DNA from: CAMAPP01 sp046153685
Lineage (GTDB): Bacteria > Pseudomonadota > Alphaproteobacteria > CADEGL01
DNA: 64,000 bases
Direction: 5' to 3'
Assembly: GCA_046153685.1 (NCBI GenBank)
Contig: JBJXGH010000037.1
Span: 40,082-104,081, forward strand
Position numbers and translations under genes: made by a program. Shown piece by piece: positions 53,115 to 61,745 of this stretch (its first letter is position 1; each line of letters starts with the position of its first letter). The notes below the pieces were generated by a model that was not told the origin of the DNA, ran no database searches, and was given only the letters and a program-made list of their open reading frames with translations.

Positions 53115-53882
53115 TCAGCCGCGCTCTTTCATATTGAGGTTCAGCACGAGGCGCCCGCCATCGGCGAAGATGGTCTGGCCGGTAATATAACTCGCATCGT
53201 CCGAAGCAAGAAATACCGCCACGCCCGCCATTTCCTCGGGCTCGCCCATCCGGCGCATGGGTGTGCGCAGTTCGATGTTCCGCAGGCGCGCGCTTCCCGG
53301 CGCCGCGTCGGCCATCATGGCGGTCCTAGTGCCGGCCGGCCCGATGGCGACAACGCGGATGTTGTGATCGGCCAATTCCACCGCCAGCGTGCGCGTGAGC
53401 GCGCCCACGGCCCCCTTCGACACCGGATAACAGCCTTCGCCGATCTCGCCGAGAATGGCCACGATCGATGAGATATTGATCAGCACGCCGCCCGTCTTGC
53501 GCGCGATCATGCGCCGCGCCGCCTGGCGGCAGGTGAAGAACACGCCCTTCACGTTGATCGCCATCATCCGGTCGAACATGGCCTCGTCCGATTCCATGAT
53601 CGAGCCCGAATCGACGATGCCCGCATTGGCGACGGCGATATCGAGCCCGCCATGGACCGAGAGCGCCTCGTCCATGAGCTTGGCGACATCGCCTTCCCGA
53701 GTGACATCGCAATGGACATAGCTCGCCGCGGGGCCGAGTTCGCGCGCCAGGTCCTGGCCTTCCTTATCCTGGATATCGCCGATGGCGACCTTCGCGCCCT
53801 CGGCGACGAAGCGGCGCACATAGGCGGCGCCGATTCCTTGGCTGCCGCCGGTGATGACCGCCACTTTGTTCTTGAGCCGCAT
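53115..53882 (-). CDS. SDR family oxidoreductase (copy B of pair)
   Basis: 255-residue short-chain dehydrogenase, paralogue of the next gene downstream: TGGSQGIGAAYV, VANAGIVDSG, INISSIVAIL and CYPVSKGAV (Tyr, Lys) with C-terminus TGQTIFADGGRLVLNLNM. Asp in IGDIQDKEG suggests NAD. ATG at 53882. First gene of the SDR-SDR-Rieske run. Upstream is a 315-bp divergent gap facing chpT. Confidence 0.92.
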   Translation of the reverse strand: MRLKNKVAVITGGSQGIGAAYVRRFVAEGAKVAIGDIQDKEGQDLARELGPAASYVHCDVTREGDVAKLMDEALSVHGGLDIAVANAGIVDSGSIMESDEAMFDRMMAINVKGVFFTCRQAARRMIARKTGGVLINISSIVAILGEIGEGCYPVSKGAVGALTRTLAVELADHNIRVVAIGPAGTRTAMMADAAPGSARLRNIELRTPMRRMGEPEEMAGVAVFLASDDASYITGQTIFADGGRLVLNLNMKERG

Positions 53883-54197
53883 AGGCGTTCCTTTCGCGGA
53901 TTACCCGCCGCAAATTGCCAATGAATTGCGCTGAAAACCCTAGGCCAGCGACGCCGGGTCCGTGACGGGGAAAATTTACGCGCCTTGCGAATCGTAACTG
54001 CCCGCCCGACCGCCGCCCCGGTCTGCCGAGCCTGCCGGCGCGGCAATCCAAGACGAAGGAACATGCAAGCGCGGCGGGCGGCACGGAAGTCGAATTAACG
54101 GACATTTATCTGTTAGAGCCATTTATTGATATGTTGGCATGGGGGTCAAGGCGAATGCGGCCTTCCCTTTCGCGCCGTGTCTGTTCGGAGCCTTGCC
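53883..54197. promoter_or_regulatory. Divergent region between SDR and chpT
   Basis: No gene fits. One TTAAC element, a CtrA half-site, is at 54095-54099 within an AT-richer patch (54090-54140) that probably holds the chpT-cheA promoter. Assignment is tentative. Confidence 0.35.
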
Positions 54198-54818
54198 GTG
54201 ACGATGCTGCTCGATTTACAGGTTTTTGAGTTGCTGTGCTCGCGGCTGTGCCATGACTTGGTTAGCCCAGTCGGCGCCATCAACAACGGCGTCGAGCTCT
54301 TGGCGGAGCTGGGGCCGGACGAGGAGGCCTTGAAACTTGTTGGGCAGAGCGCGCAAGCGGCCGCCCGTCGTCTCAAGTTCTATCGCGTGGCGTACGGCGC
54401 GGCGGGCGCGGCGGAATTGCCCATGGACGAATTGCGCGACCTGATGACCGGGCTTCTCGTCGATCGCCATATCGCGCTCGGCTGGGACAGCCGCGGGGCC
54501 ATACCCTTCGGCCTGCCGGGCCGGCGCTTACTGTTGAATATGCTGGCATTTGCCGCGGAATCCCTGCCGCGTGGCGGCACCATCCATGTCGGCTCGCGCG
54601 AGGCGCCCGAAGCCATATTGCTGGCCGCCGAGGGCGCGGGCGCGACCCTACCCGAGGGCGCCCAAGCCGCGATCGACGGCTCGGCCCCACCTGGCGAACT
54701 AACCGCGCGTACGATCCAGGCCTATTTCGCTTCCAGGCTTGCCGAGGCGCTGGGCGCGCGGTTGTCGGTTTCGTGCACGCCTGGCCGCCTCGCCATCATC
54801 GCCGAGACCGGCAGCTAA
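54198..54818 (+). CDS. chpT: Histidine phosphotransferase ChpT
   Basis: 206-residue dimeric phosphotransferase that passes phosphate from the CckA kinase to CtrA and CpdR in alphaproteobacteria. The H-box is LCSRLCHDLVSPVGAINNG (phospho-His in CHDL); the rest is a degenerate histidine-kinase-like ATPase fold with GRRLLLNMLAFAAES. GTG at 54198 with ggag eight bases upstream is favoured over the ATG at 54204. It stands 100 bp before cheA on the same strand, a linkage typical of Rhodospirillales in which CtrA controls motility. Confidence 0.88.
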   Translation: MTMLLDLQVFELLCSRLCHDLVSPVGAINNGVELLAELGPDEEALKLVGQSAQAAARRLKFYRVAYGAAGAAELPMDELRDLMTGLLVDRHIALGWDSRGAIPFGLPGRRLLLNMLAFAAESLPRGGTIHVGSREAPEAILLAAEGAGATLPEGAQAAIDGSAPPGELTARTIQAYFASRLAEALGARLSVSCTPGRLAIIAETGS

Positions 54819-54918
54819 CACGGTCCTTTACCGGATTTTTACCCTGCCCCGCGAAGCTGAGGGTCGTCATGCGCGCGTCACTGGGACGCGCCGCTCCTCA
54901 GTCCGCCGGGTTCCAGTC

Positions 54919-57870
54919 ATGGATGAATTGCTTAAGGACTTTCTCACCGAGACCAATGAGAGCCTTGAAGTCCTCGATGTCGAGATCGTCAGGCTGGAAC
55001 GGAACCCCAACGACCCCGAATTGCTCGGCAACATCTTCCGCCTCTTCCATACCGTGAAGGGCACTTGCGGCTTCCTCGGCCTGAGCCGGCTCGAGGCCGT
55101 GGCGCACGCCGCCGAGAACGTGCTCGGCAAATTCCGAGACGGCGAGATCAAGGTCACCGGCGACGCTGTGACGCTGATCCTGGCGTCCCTCGACTGCATC
55201 AAGACTCTTCTCGCCCAGCTTGAGGCGACCGAAGCGGAACCCGCTGGAGACGATAAGAATCTTATCGACCGCTTGAACGGATTCATCACGGCATCGAAGG
55301 CTGCATCGGCGCCAGCGGCAAGCGAGCCAGCGGCGCTCCCGGTCAAGCAGGCCACGCTTTACGATCGGCTCGGCGGAATGGGCGTAATCGATGCGGCGGT
55401 CGAGCTGTTTTACAAACGCGTGATGGCCGATCCGGAACTGAAGCCCTTCTTCCAGGGCGTCAACATGGACGTCGTCCAGGTGCAGCAAGTCGCCTTTCTG
55501 GCGCAGGCCTTCGGCGGCCCGCAGGGCTTTGACGGCCCCGATCAAATGGAAGTGCACAAGGAGATGGCGGCGCGCGGTCTCAATGGCGCGCATTTCGACG
55601 CAGCCGCACTGCACCTCGAAGCAGCCTTGAAGCAGATGGAAGTCTCCGAGGATATGGCCGCGGAGATATTCGCCCTTGCCGCCAACGCCCGCGCCGCTGT
55701 GCTCGGCGAGGCGGGTCGTGCCGTTGGCGACGAGGTTTCGCTGGAGGGCGATAAGACGAAGTTCGACGACACGGAGCGCCCGGGTGCCAAGGCCGCGATC
55801 GACAAACCTGAAGCCGCCAAGCAATCGGCGGTCTCCCAGCAGAGCATCCGCGTCAATGTCGATCAGCTCGAAAGTCTGATGACGCTGGCCAGCGAGATGG
55901 TGCTGACGCGCAACCAGCTCCTGCAAGTATTGCGGACGCGCAAGGACAGCGAATTCGCCAGCCCGTTGCAGCGTCTGAATCAACTCACGACCGAGCTGCA
56001 GGAAGGCGTGATGAAGACCCGCATGCAGCCGATCGGCAATGCCTGGCAGAAACTGCCGCGCATCGTCCGCGACCTGTCGCGCGAATTGGACAAGAAAATC
56101 GACCTGCAGATGTCTGGCGCGGATACCGAGCTCGACCGCCAGGTCCTTGAACTGATCAAGGACCCGCTGACCCACATGGTCCGCAACTCGGGCGATCACG
56201 GTCTCGAGACTCCGGCGGGCCGCCTTGCCGCCGGCAAGCCTGAAACCGGGCGCATCAGCCTGTCCGCGCGGCACGAGGGCGGGCATATCGTCATCGAAGT
56301 CGGCGATGATGGCCGCGGACTCAATACCGAGCGCATCAGGGCCAAAGCCGTGTCCAACGGCCTGGTTTCGCAGGCCGAGGCCGAGACGCTGACCGATCGC
56401 CAAGTTCATCAGTTTATTTTCCATGCAGGCTTGTCGACCGCGGAAAAGGTCACGGCCGTATCGGGGCGCGGCGTGGGCATGGACGTGGTCCGCTCGAACA
56501 TCGAGAAGATCGGCGGCGTGGTCGATGTCGCCTCGAAGGAGGGTGTGGGTTCGACCTTCACCATCAAGATTCCGCTAACCCTGGCCATCGTCTCGACGCT
56601 CATCGTCGAATGCGCCAAGGAACGATTCGCCATACCCCAGCTGTGCGTCCTCGAACTCGTGTGTACCTCGAGCGCCTCGGAAAACACCGTCGAATACATC
56701 GGTGGAACGCCGGTGCTGCGTCTGCGCGAGCGCCTTCTGCCGCTCGTCTCGTTGCGCGACCTCCTGAAGCTCGAGGCCTCGACCGACGCCGTGAACGACG
56801 GCAACTTCATCGTCGTCACCCAGGTCGGAAACTCAAATTTCGGAATCATGGTGGACCGGGTCTTCGACACCGAGGAAATCGTCGTAAAGCCGGTTGCGCC
56901 GGTGCTGCGCGACATCGCCATGTTCTCGGGCAATACCATTCTCGGCGATGGCGGCGTGGTCATGATCCTGGATGCCAACGGCATGGCCGCCGCTACGGGC
57001 GAGCTGGCCATCACCAAGACCGAGACGGCGGTCGAGAAAGTCGTTGCAGCCGATGCCTCGGACCGCATTCCACTCCTGCTGTTCCGCGCCGGCGCCGGCA
57101 CGGCCAAGGCCGTGCCGTTGTCTCTCGTCGCGCGCCTGGAGGAAATCGAGGTCGGCAAGATCGAGTGGTCCGACGGCAAGCCCGTCGTGCAATACCGCGA
57201 CCAACTCATGCCGCTGATTCCGATCGATAGTGAGCACGCTATGCGCGAGACTGGACGCCAGCCCGTGCTCGTGTTCACGGACGGCGATAAATCCATCGGC
57301 CTCTTGGTCGATGAAATCGTCGATATCGTCGAACAGCGCCTGACCGTCGAGCTTACGGCGCGGCGCGAGGGTTACTTAGGCACAGCGGTGCTCGACGGCC
57401 ATCCGACCGAAATCGTCGATGTCGGCCATTACGTCGGCCTTGCCTTCCAGAAGTGGTTCGCCAAAAGCGCGCGACCCACGGATGGCGCGGAGCGCAACGT
57501 GCTCTTGGTCGATGACAGTCCTTTCTTCCGCAATCTCCTGACGCCGCTGCTTTCGGCGGTGGGTTACTCGGTCACGACGGCAACTTCCGGCAACGAAGCG
57601 CTGGAGTTGTGCGCGGCTGGCCGGACCTTCGACGTCATCATCTCCGACATCGAGATGCCTGGCATGAGCGGCTTTGAGTTGGCCGAGACGTTGAAGCGCG
57701 ATAAGCGCTGGCGTGACGTGCCATTGGTGGCTTTGTCGGGGCGCACGGCCGAGGCTGATCTCGATCGCGGCCGCCGCGCGGGCTTCACGGACTACGTGGC
57801 CAAGTTCGACCGTGATGCGCTTCTGGCCTCGCTTAAGGACACGCTTGCCAATCTAGGAGACGCCGCATGA
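54919..57870 (+). CDS. cheA: Chemotaxis histidine kinase CheA with truncated-haemoglobin domain and receiver
   Basis: 983 residues from ATG 54919. Domains in order: HPt (1-~105, phospho-His44 in RLFHTVKG); a truncated haemoglobin domain (~145-265) where CheA usually has its CheY-binding P2; dimerisation (~305-370); HATPase (~370-550; N-box THMVRNSGDHGLE, G-box DDGRGLNTER, GRGVGMDVVR); a CheW-like P5 (~555-690); a second CheW-like region (~715-845); receiver (~858-980, phospho-Asp910 in IISDIEMPG). The globin part starts TLYDRLGGMGVIDAAVELFY and keeps proximal His213 (EVHKEM), B10 Tyr165, CD1 Phe177/178 and E11 Gln190. The frame is continuous. The kinase should sense a haem ligand such as O2 or NO directly. 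cheW overlaps its stop by four bases. Confidence 0.95.
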   Translation: MDELLKDFLTETNESLEVLDVEIVRLERNPNDPELLGNIFRLFHTVKGTCGFLGLSRLEAVAHAAENVLGKFRDGEIKVTGDAVTLILASLDCIKTLLAQLEATEAEPAGDDKNLIDRLNGFITASKAASAPAASEPAALPVKQATLYDRLGGMGVIDAAVELFYKRVMADPELKPFFQGVNMDVVQVQQVAFLAQAFGGPQGFDGPDQMEVHKEMAARGLNGAHFDAAALHLEAALKQMEVSEDMAAEIFALAANARAAVLGEAGRAVGDEVSLEGDKTKFDDTERPGAKAAIDKPEAAKQSAVSQQSIRVNVDQLESLMTLASEMVLTRNQLLQVLRTRKDSEFASPLQRLNQLTTELQEGVMKTRMQPIGNAWQKLPRIVRDLSRELDKKIDLQMSGADTELDRQVLELIKDPLTHMVRNSGDHGLETPAGRLAAGKPETGRISLSARHEGGHIVIEVGDDGRGLNTERIRAKAVSNGLVSQAEAETLTDRQVHQFIFHAGLSTAEKVTAVSGRGVGMDVVRSNIEKIGGVVDVASKEGVGSTFTIKIPLTLAIVSTLIVECAKERFAIPQLCVLELVCTSSASENTVEYIGGTPVLRLRERLLPLVSLRDLLKLEASTDAVNDGNFIVVTQVGNSNFGIMVDRVFDTEEIVVKPVAPVLRDIAMFSGNTILGDGGVVMILDANGMAAATGELAITKTETAVEKVVAADASDRIPLLLFRAGAGTAKAVPLSLVARLEEIEVGKIEWSDGKPVVQYRDQLMPLIPIDSEHAMRETGRQPVLVFTDGDKSIGLLVDEIVDIVEQRLTVELTARREGYLGTAVLDGHPTEIVDVGHYVGLAFQKWFAKSARPTDGAERNVLLVDDSPFFRNLLTPLLSAVGYSVTTATSGNEALELCAAGRTFDVIISDIEMPGMSGFELAETLKRDKRWRDVPLVALSGRTAEADLDRGRRAGFTDYVAKFDRDALLASLKDTLANLGDAA

Positions 57871-58334
57871 CCCAGCCAGCCAATGACGACGCGATCGGCA
57901 CGCGCGACCTTCTGACGGTTGCGGTCAATGGCCAAAGTTTCGGCCTGCCCGTGCTCGCCGTACAGGACGTACTGGGCCCGCAACGCATCACGCGCATCCC
58001 GCTCGCCCCGCGCGAGATCATGGGCGCGCTCAATTTGCGCGGACGCATCGTGACGGCGGTCGATTTGCGCCGCCGACTGTCGATGCCCGACCGCGTTCCC
58101 GATGCGCAGCACATGAGCGTGGTCGTCGATCATCACGGCGAATACTACAGTGTGATCGTCGATAACGTGGGGGAGGTCTTGAGCCTCTCGCCCGAGGCCT
58201 TCGAGCACAATCCGACCACCCTCGATCCGCGGCTTAAGGCCGTGGCCGACGGGGTGTACCGCCTGAACAAGGACATTCTGGTGGTTCTCGATGTCCGCCG
58301 CCTGCTCGAAATCACCCGGGAGAAAGCCGCCTGA
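57867..58334 (+). CDS. cheW: Chemotaxis coupling protein CheW
   Basis: 155-residue adaptor joining receptors to CheA. Single CheW domain: LTVAVNGQSFGLPVLAVQDVLG, then APREIMGALNLRGRIVTAVDL, the classic beta-barrel core, and DNVGEVLSLSPEAFE. ATG at 57867 overlaps the cheA stop (ATGA), giving tight coupling. The last residues (REKAA) are short and charged. It is the only separate CheW in the window. Confidence 0.96.
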   Translation: MTQPANDDAIGTRDLLTVAVNGQSFGLPVLAVQDVLGPQRITRIPLAPREIMGALNLRGRIVTAVDLRRRLSMPDRVPDAQHMSVVVDHHGEYYSVIVDNVGEVLSLSPEAFEHNPTTLDPRLKAVADGVYRLNKDILVVLDVRRLLEITREKAA

Positions 58335-58374
58335 TGGCGACGTGTATCCGCCGCCATCGAGAAGGGTAAGCACC

Positions 58375-58740
58375 ATGAAGTCGTGTCTCATCGTTGACGA
58401 CTCGAGTGTCGTGCGCAAAGTCGCGCGTCGAATCCTTGAGGATTTGAAGTTTCGCATCGCCGAGGCGGCCAATGGCCAATTGGCAATGGACGAGTGCGTG
58501 CGCGAGATGCCCGACGTGATCCTTCTCGACTGGAACATGCCCGTGATGAACGGTCTTGAATTTCTCGGCAAGCTGCGCGCGCATTCGGGCGGCGACAAGC
58601 CGGTGGTGGTGTTTTGCACGACCGAGAACGATATCGGTCACATCCAGAAGGCAATCGCCGCAGGCGCGAACGAATACATCATGAAGCCGTTCGACAGCGA
58701 GATCATCCAGTCAAAGTTCGCGCAGGCCGGACTAGTTTAA
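58375..58740 (+). CDS. cheY: CheY-type response regulator
   Basis: 121-residue stand-alone receiver. Phospho-acceptor Asp52 (LLDWNMPVMNG), acidic pair Asp8/Asp9, Thr in CTTEND and Lys in YIMKPFD are all in place. Phosphorylated by CheA it should act on the flagellar switch. ATG at 58375 with agaagggtaa upstream, 41 bp after cheW; its TAA stop overlaps the cheB ATG (TAATG). Confidence 0.95.
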   Translation: MKSCLIVDDSSVVRKVARRILEDLKFRIAEAANGQLAMDECVREMPDVILLDWNMPVMNGLEFLGKLRAHSGGDKPVVVFCTTENDIGHIQKAIAAGANEYIMKPFDSEIIQSKFAQAGLV

Positions 58741-59873
58741 TGTTAGCAAAAAATGCCGCCGCCAAAATCGCGCCGAGCGGCGCGTGCCGCGTCATGGTCT
58801 GCGACGATTCCGCGGTGTTTCGGACCGTGCTCAAGCGCGCCCTCGAGGCCGATCCCGAGATTCTCGTGACCGCTGTTGCGTGCAATGGCCAGGAAGCGAT
58901 CGCGTTCGCCCAGCGTGAGACGTTCGACGTGGTCGTACTCGACATCGAAATGCCCATCATGGATGGCCTGACGGCCCTGCCAAAGATTCTGGCGGCGCAG
59001 CCCAGGACCAAGATCGTGATCGCATCCACGCTTACCCACCGCAATGCCTCGATCAGCCTTCAAGCGCTTGAGCGCGGCGCGGCCGATTACGTGACCAAGC
59101 CGACGGCGACGAGTTACATGTCGGGCGGAGGCGATGATTTCCGCCGCGAGCTGGTTGCCAAGGTTCGCGCCCTCGCGGGTAGAGGCGCGCCGACGGTCGG
59201 GGCCGCGCGGGCGATGCCGGCGGTTACCGGCGCGCCCCCGATGGCTAAGGGCGGCAGGGATTTCGTGCTGCGCAAATCGACGTTGCGCCGGGTCGAGGCG
59301 CTGGCCATTGGCAGTTCGACCGGAGGGCCGCAGGCGTTACAGACGCTTTTGGTCGGCCTCAAGAACGACCTCAAGCGGGTACCCGTGCTGATCACCCAGC
59401 ACATGCCACCGACCTTCACCAAGATATTGGCCGAGCACATTTCCCGCTCGACAGGGCTTCGCGCGAGCGAGGGTATCGATGGCGAATCGGTGTGCGCCGG
59501 GCGGATTTACGTGGCGCCGGGGGATTTCCACATGGAAGTCGTGCGCCGGGGTACGGAGGTGACGCTGCGCCTTCATCAGGGCGAGCGCGAGAATTTCTGC
59601 CGGCCGGCGGTCGATCCAATGTTGCGCAGCATGGTCACGTGCTGGTACGGCGCGGTGTTGACGGTCATCCTGACCGGCATGGGGCAGGATGGAATGAACG
59701 GCGCGCGCAACCTGGTCGAGGCGGGCGGCACCGTGGTCGCCCAGGACGAAGACAGCAGCGTCGTCTGGGGCATGCCCGGTGCGGTCGCCATGGCGGGCTT
59801 GTGCTCGGCGGTCATGCCCATCGATAAATTGGCCGAGCATGTCCGGGGTGTCCTGGCCGGTAGGGCAGGATGA
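58740..59873 (+). CDS. cheB: Protein-glutamate methylesterase CheB
   Basis: 377-residue receptor demethylase and deamidase. N-terminal receiver with phospho-Asp68 (VVLDIEMPIMDG), a linker, then the methylesterase domain with Ser (IGSSTGGPQAL), His (TQHMPPTFT) and Asp (GMGQDGMNGA) of the catalytic triad. ATG at 58740. Together with CheR it adjusts receptor methylation, so this system does serve methyl-accepting receptors encoded elsewhere even though CheA has its own globin sensor. Confidence 0.96.
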   Translation: MLAKNAAAKIAPSGACRVMVCDDSAVFRTVLKRALEADPEILVTAVACNGQEAIAFAQRETFDVVVLDIEMPIMDGLTALPKILAAQPRTKIVIASTLTHRNASISLQALERGAADYVTKPTATSYMSGGGDDFRRELVAKVRALAGRGAPTVGAARAMPAVTGAPPMAKGGRDFVLRKSTLRRVEALAIGSSTGGPQALQTLLVGLKNDLKRVPVLITQHMPPTFTKILAEHISRSTGLRASEGIDGESVCAGRIYVAPGDFHMEVVRRGTEVTLRLHQGERENFCRPAVDPMLRSMVTCWYGAVLTVILTGMGQDGMNGARNLVEAGGTVVAQDEDSSVVWGMPGAVAMAGLCSAVMPIDKLAEHVRGVLAGRAG

Positions 59874-60712
59874 ACCAAGTCGAATTCCAATTCGTGCGCG
59901 ATCTTGTGCGCCAGCATTCGGGTCTGGTGCTGACCGACGACAAGCATTACCTCGTTGAAAACCGGTTGATGCCCCTGGCGCGCCAGCGCCAACTCAAGGA
60001 CGTCGAGGAATTGGCGCGTACCTTGCGCACGGGCGGCGACCGCGAGCTGATCCGCCTCGTCGTCGAGGCGATGACGACCAATGAATCGTTGTTTTTCCGC
60101 GACGGCCGGCCGTTCGAGCAGTTGAAGACGCTGATTCTGCCGCGCCTGTTCAAGGCCCGCGCGAACACCCGAACCTTGCGGATCTGGAGCGCCGCGTGCT
60201 CGACGGGGCAGGAACCATATTCGATCGCCATGACGATCAAGGAATTGGGATTGCCGCTAGGCGATTGGCGCATCGAAATCCTCGGCACGGATCTGTCCTC
60301 CGAGGTTCTGGAGAAGGCGCGCTCGGGCATCTATTCGCAGTTCGAGGTCCAGCGCGGCATGCCGATCCAGATGCTCGTGAAGTATTTCAAGCAGTCGGCC
60401 GAGCGTTGGCAGGTCGACAGCGCATTGCGCGCCATGGTGCGCTACCAGGCGTTTAACCTGTTGAGCGACCCGGCAACCCTCGGGCGCTTCGATATCGTGT
60501 TTTGCCGCAATGTTTTGATCTATTTCGACAACCCGACCAAGGCCAAGGTTCTGACCGGAATCGCCGCGAACATGGCCGATGACGGTGTCTTATTCCTGGG
60601 CGGAGCCGAGACCGTTTTCGGCATCACCGATCGCTTTGCCCCGGTTCCGGGCGAGCGGGGCACCTACGCCTGCGCGCGCGCGGGTGCTGCATCCTTGCGG
60701 CAAGCGGTCTAG
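59870..60712 (+). CDS. cheR: Chemotaxis protein methyltransferase CheR
   Basis: 280-residue SAM-dependent methyltransferase for receptor glutamates. The SAM-binding loop is WSAACSTGQEPYSIAM, followed by ILGTDLSSEVLEKAR and FCRNVLIYFDNPTK; the N-terminal helical domain begins VEFQFVRDLVRQHSGLVL. No TPR extension. ATG at 59870 overlaps the cheB stop by four bases. Last gene of the che operon, closed by a strong hairpin terminator. Confidence 0.96.
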   Translation: MNQVEFQFVRDLVRQHSGLVLTDDKHYLVENRLMPLARQRQLKDVEELARTLRTGGDRELIRLVVEAMTTNESLFFRDGRPFEQLKTLILPRLFKARANTRTLRIWSAACSTGQEPYSIAMTIKELGLPLGDWRIEILGTDLSSEVLEKARSGIYSQFEVQRGMPIQMLVKYFKQSAERWQVDSALRAMVRYQAFNLLSDPATLGRFDIVFCRNVLIYFDNPTKAKVLTGIAANMADDGVLFLGGAETVFGITDRFAPVPGERGTYACARAGAASLRQAV

Positions 60713-60765
60713 CGGCACGAGATCTGTCGCAAATCGTCTCGTCGCAATTCCGACCGACCACGCAG

Positions 60766-60796
60766 AAAAACGCCGCAGCCATGCCGCGGCGTTTTT
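60766..60796. terminator. Bidirectional rho-independent terminator between cheR and ctrA
   Basis: aaaaacgccgc (60766-60776) pairs with gcggcgttttt (60786-60796) around a nine-base loop, giving A-run and T-run on each side. It would end both the che operon and the convergent ctrA transcript. Confidence 0.9.
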
Positions 60797-60840
60797 GACT
60801 TCGACGTTTGGATCCGGCTCCGCGTGGGGCCTAATGCGGT

Positions 60841-61557
60841 TCAGCGCGCTCCGGCGGCCAGGCGCTTTGGCATCTCGACCGCGGCGGGATCGCGCAGCAC
60901 GTAGCCGCGACCCCAAACCGTTTCGATATAGCTGTCGCCGCCGGTTGCCGAAGTGATCTTCTTGCGCAGCTTGCATACGAAGACGTCGATGATCTTCAGT
61001 TCCGGCTCATCCATCCCGCCATACAGGTGGTTGAGGAACATTTCTTTCGTCAGCGTCGTACCCTTTCGCAGCGAAAGCAGTTCAAGAATGCCGTACTCCT
61101 TGCCCGTGAGATGCACGGGCTGGCCTTCGACTTCAACCGTCCGGGTATCGAGATTGAGAACCATCCGACCGGTCTTGATCGTCGATTCAGCATGACCCTT
61201 CGAGCGGCGCACGATCGCCTGGATGCGCGCGAGCAGTTCGCGCTTGTCGAAGGGCTTGGTCAGATAATCATCGGCGCCGAAGCCCAGGCCCTTGAGCTTG
61301 TTGTCGAGCTGGGCCAGCCCGGAGAGGATCAATATGGGCGTCTGGATGCGCGCGGCGCGCATGCGGCGCAGGACCTCGTAGCCGTCGATGTCCGGCAGCA
61401 TGAGATCGAGGATGATCAGGTCATAGTCGTAAAGCTTGCCGATCTAGAGGCCGTCCTCGCCGAGATCGGTGGTATCGCACACGTAGTTTTCCGATTTCAG
61501 CATCAGCTCGATGCTCTTGGCGGTGGCGCTATCGTCTTCGACCAATAAAACACGCAT
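60841..61557 (-). pseudogene. ctrA: Cell-cycle/motility response regulator CtrA, interrupted by an in-frame amber stop
   Basis: Full-length CtrA-like OmpR-family regulator of 238 codons from ATG 61557 (MRVLLVEDDSATAKSIELM), but codon 38 (61444-61446) is TAG where relatives have Asp or Glu. A GAG to TAG change explains it; no frameshift. After the stop the reading continues IGKLYDYDLIILD, with phospho-Asp51, and an intact winged-helix DNA-binding domain (HLTGKEYGILELLSLRKGTT, VWGRGYVL). A restart at Met53 (61401) would give a 186-residue protein lacking the start of the receiver and Asp51. Could be a real null, a strain variant or a base-call error. Confidence 0.85.
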
Positions 61558-61745
61558 CGGCGACCCTCGTTCAGCTTTACACGCATTTAACCATAGGGGA
61601 GCGAGCTTGGGAGAAAATGGTTAACAAAGGCTTTAACCAATTGCCCGAGATGCCGAGTCCTAAAATAATCCCAATTTTTCAAATACTTGAATAAATACCC
61701 TGGATTTACCCAGCCTTAAGCGCAGCCGCCGCAAGATACCCGCGC
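61558..61745. promoter_or_regulatory. AT-rich divergent promoter region between ctrA and fliI
   Basis: 188 bp, clearly AT-richer than its surroundings. TTAA elements, CtrA half-sites, are at 61587-61590, 61621-61624 and 61633-61636; the last two form TTAAC-N7-TTAAC (61621-61637), one base wider than the usual TTAA-N7-TTAA. The position suits CtrA control of ctrA itself and of fliI. No gene present. Confidence 0.5.

Noticed and set aside
61444..61446. Reassignment of TAG to a sense codon
   Set aside because: Several genes in the window end at TAG at the expected place (for example sfsA, the CaiB-type gene and cheR), so TAG is a normal stop here.
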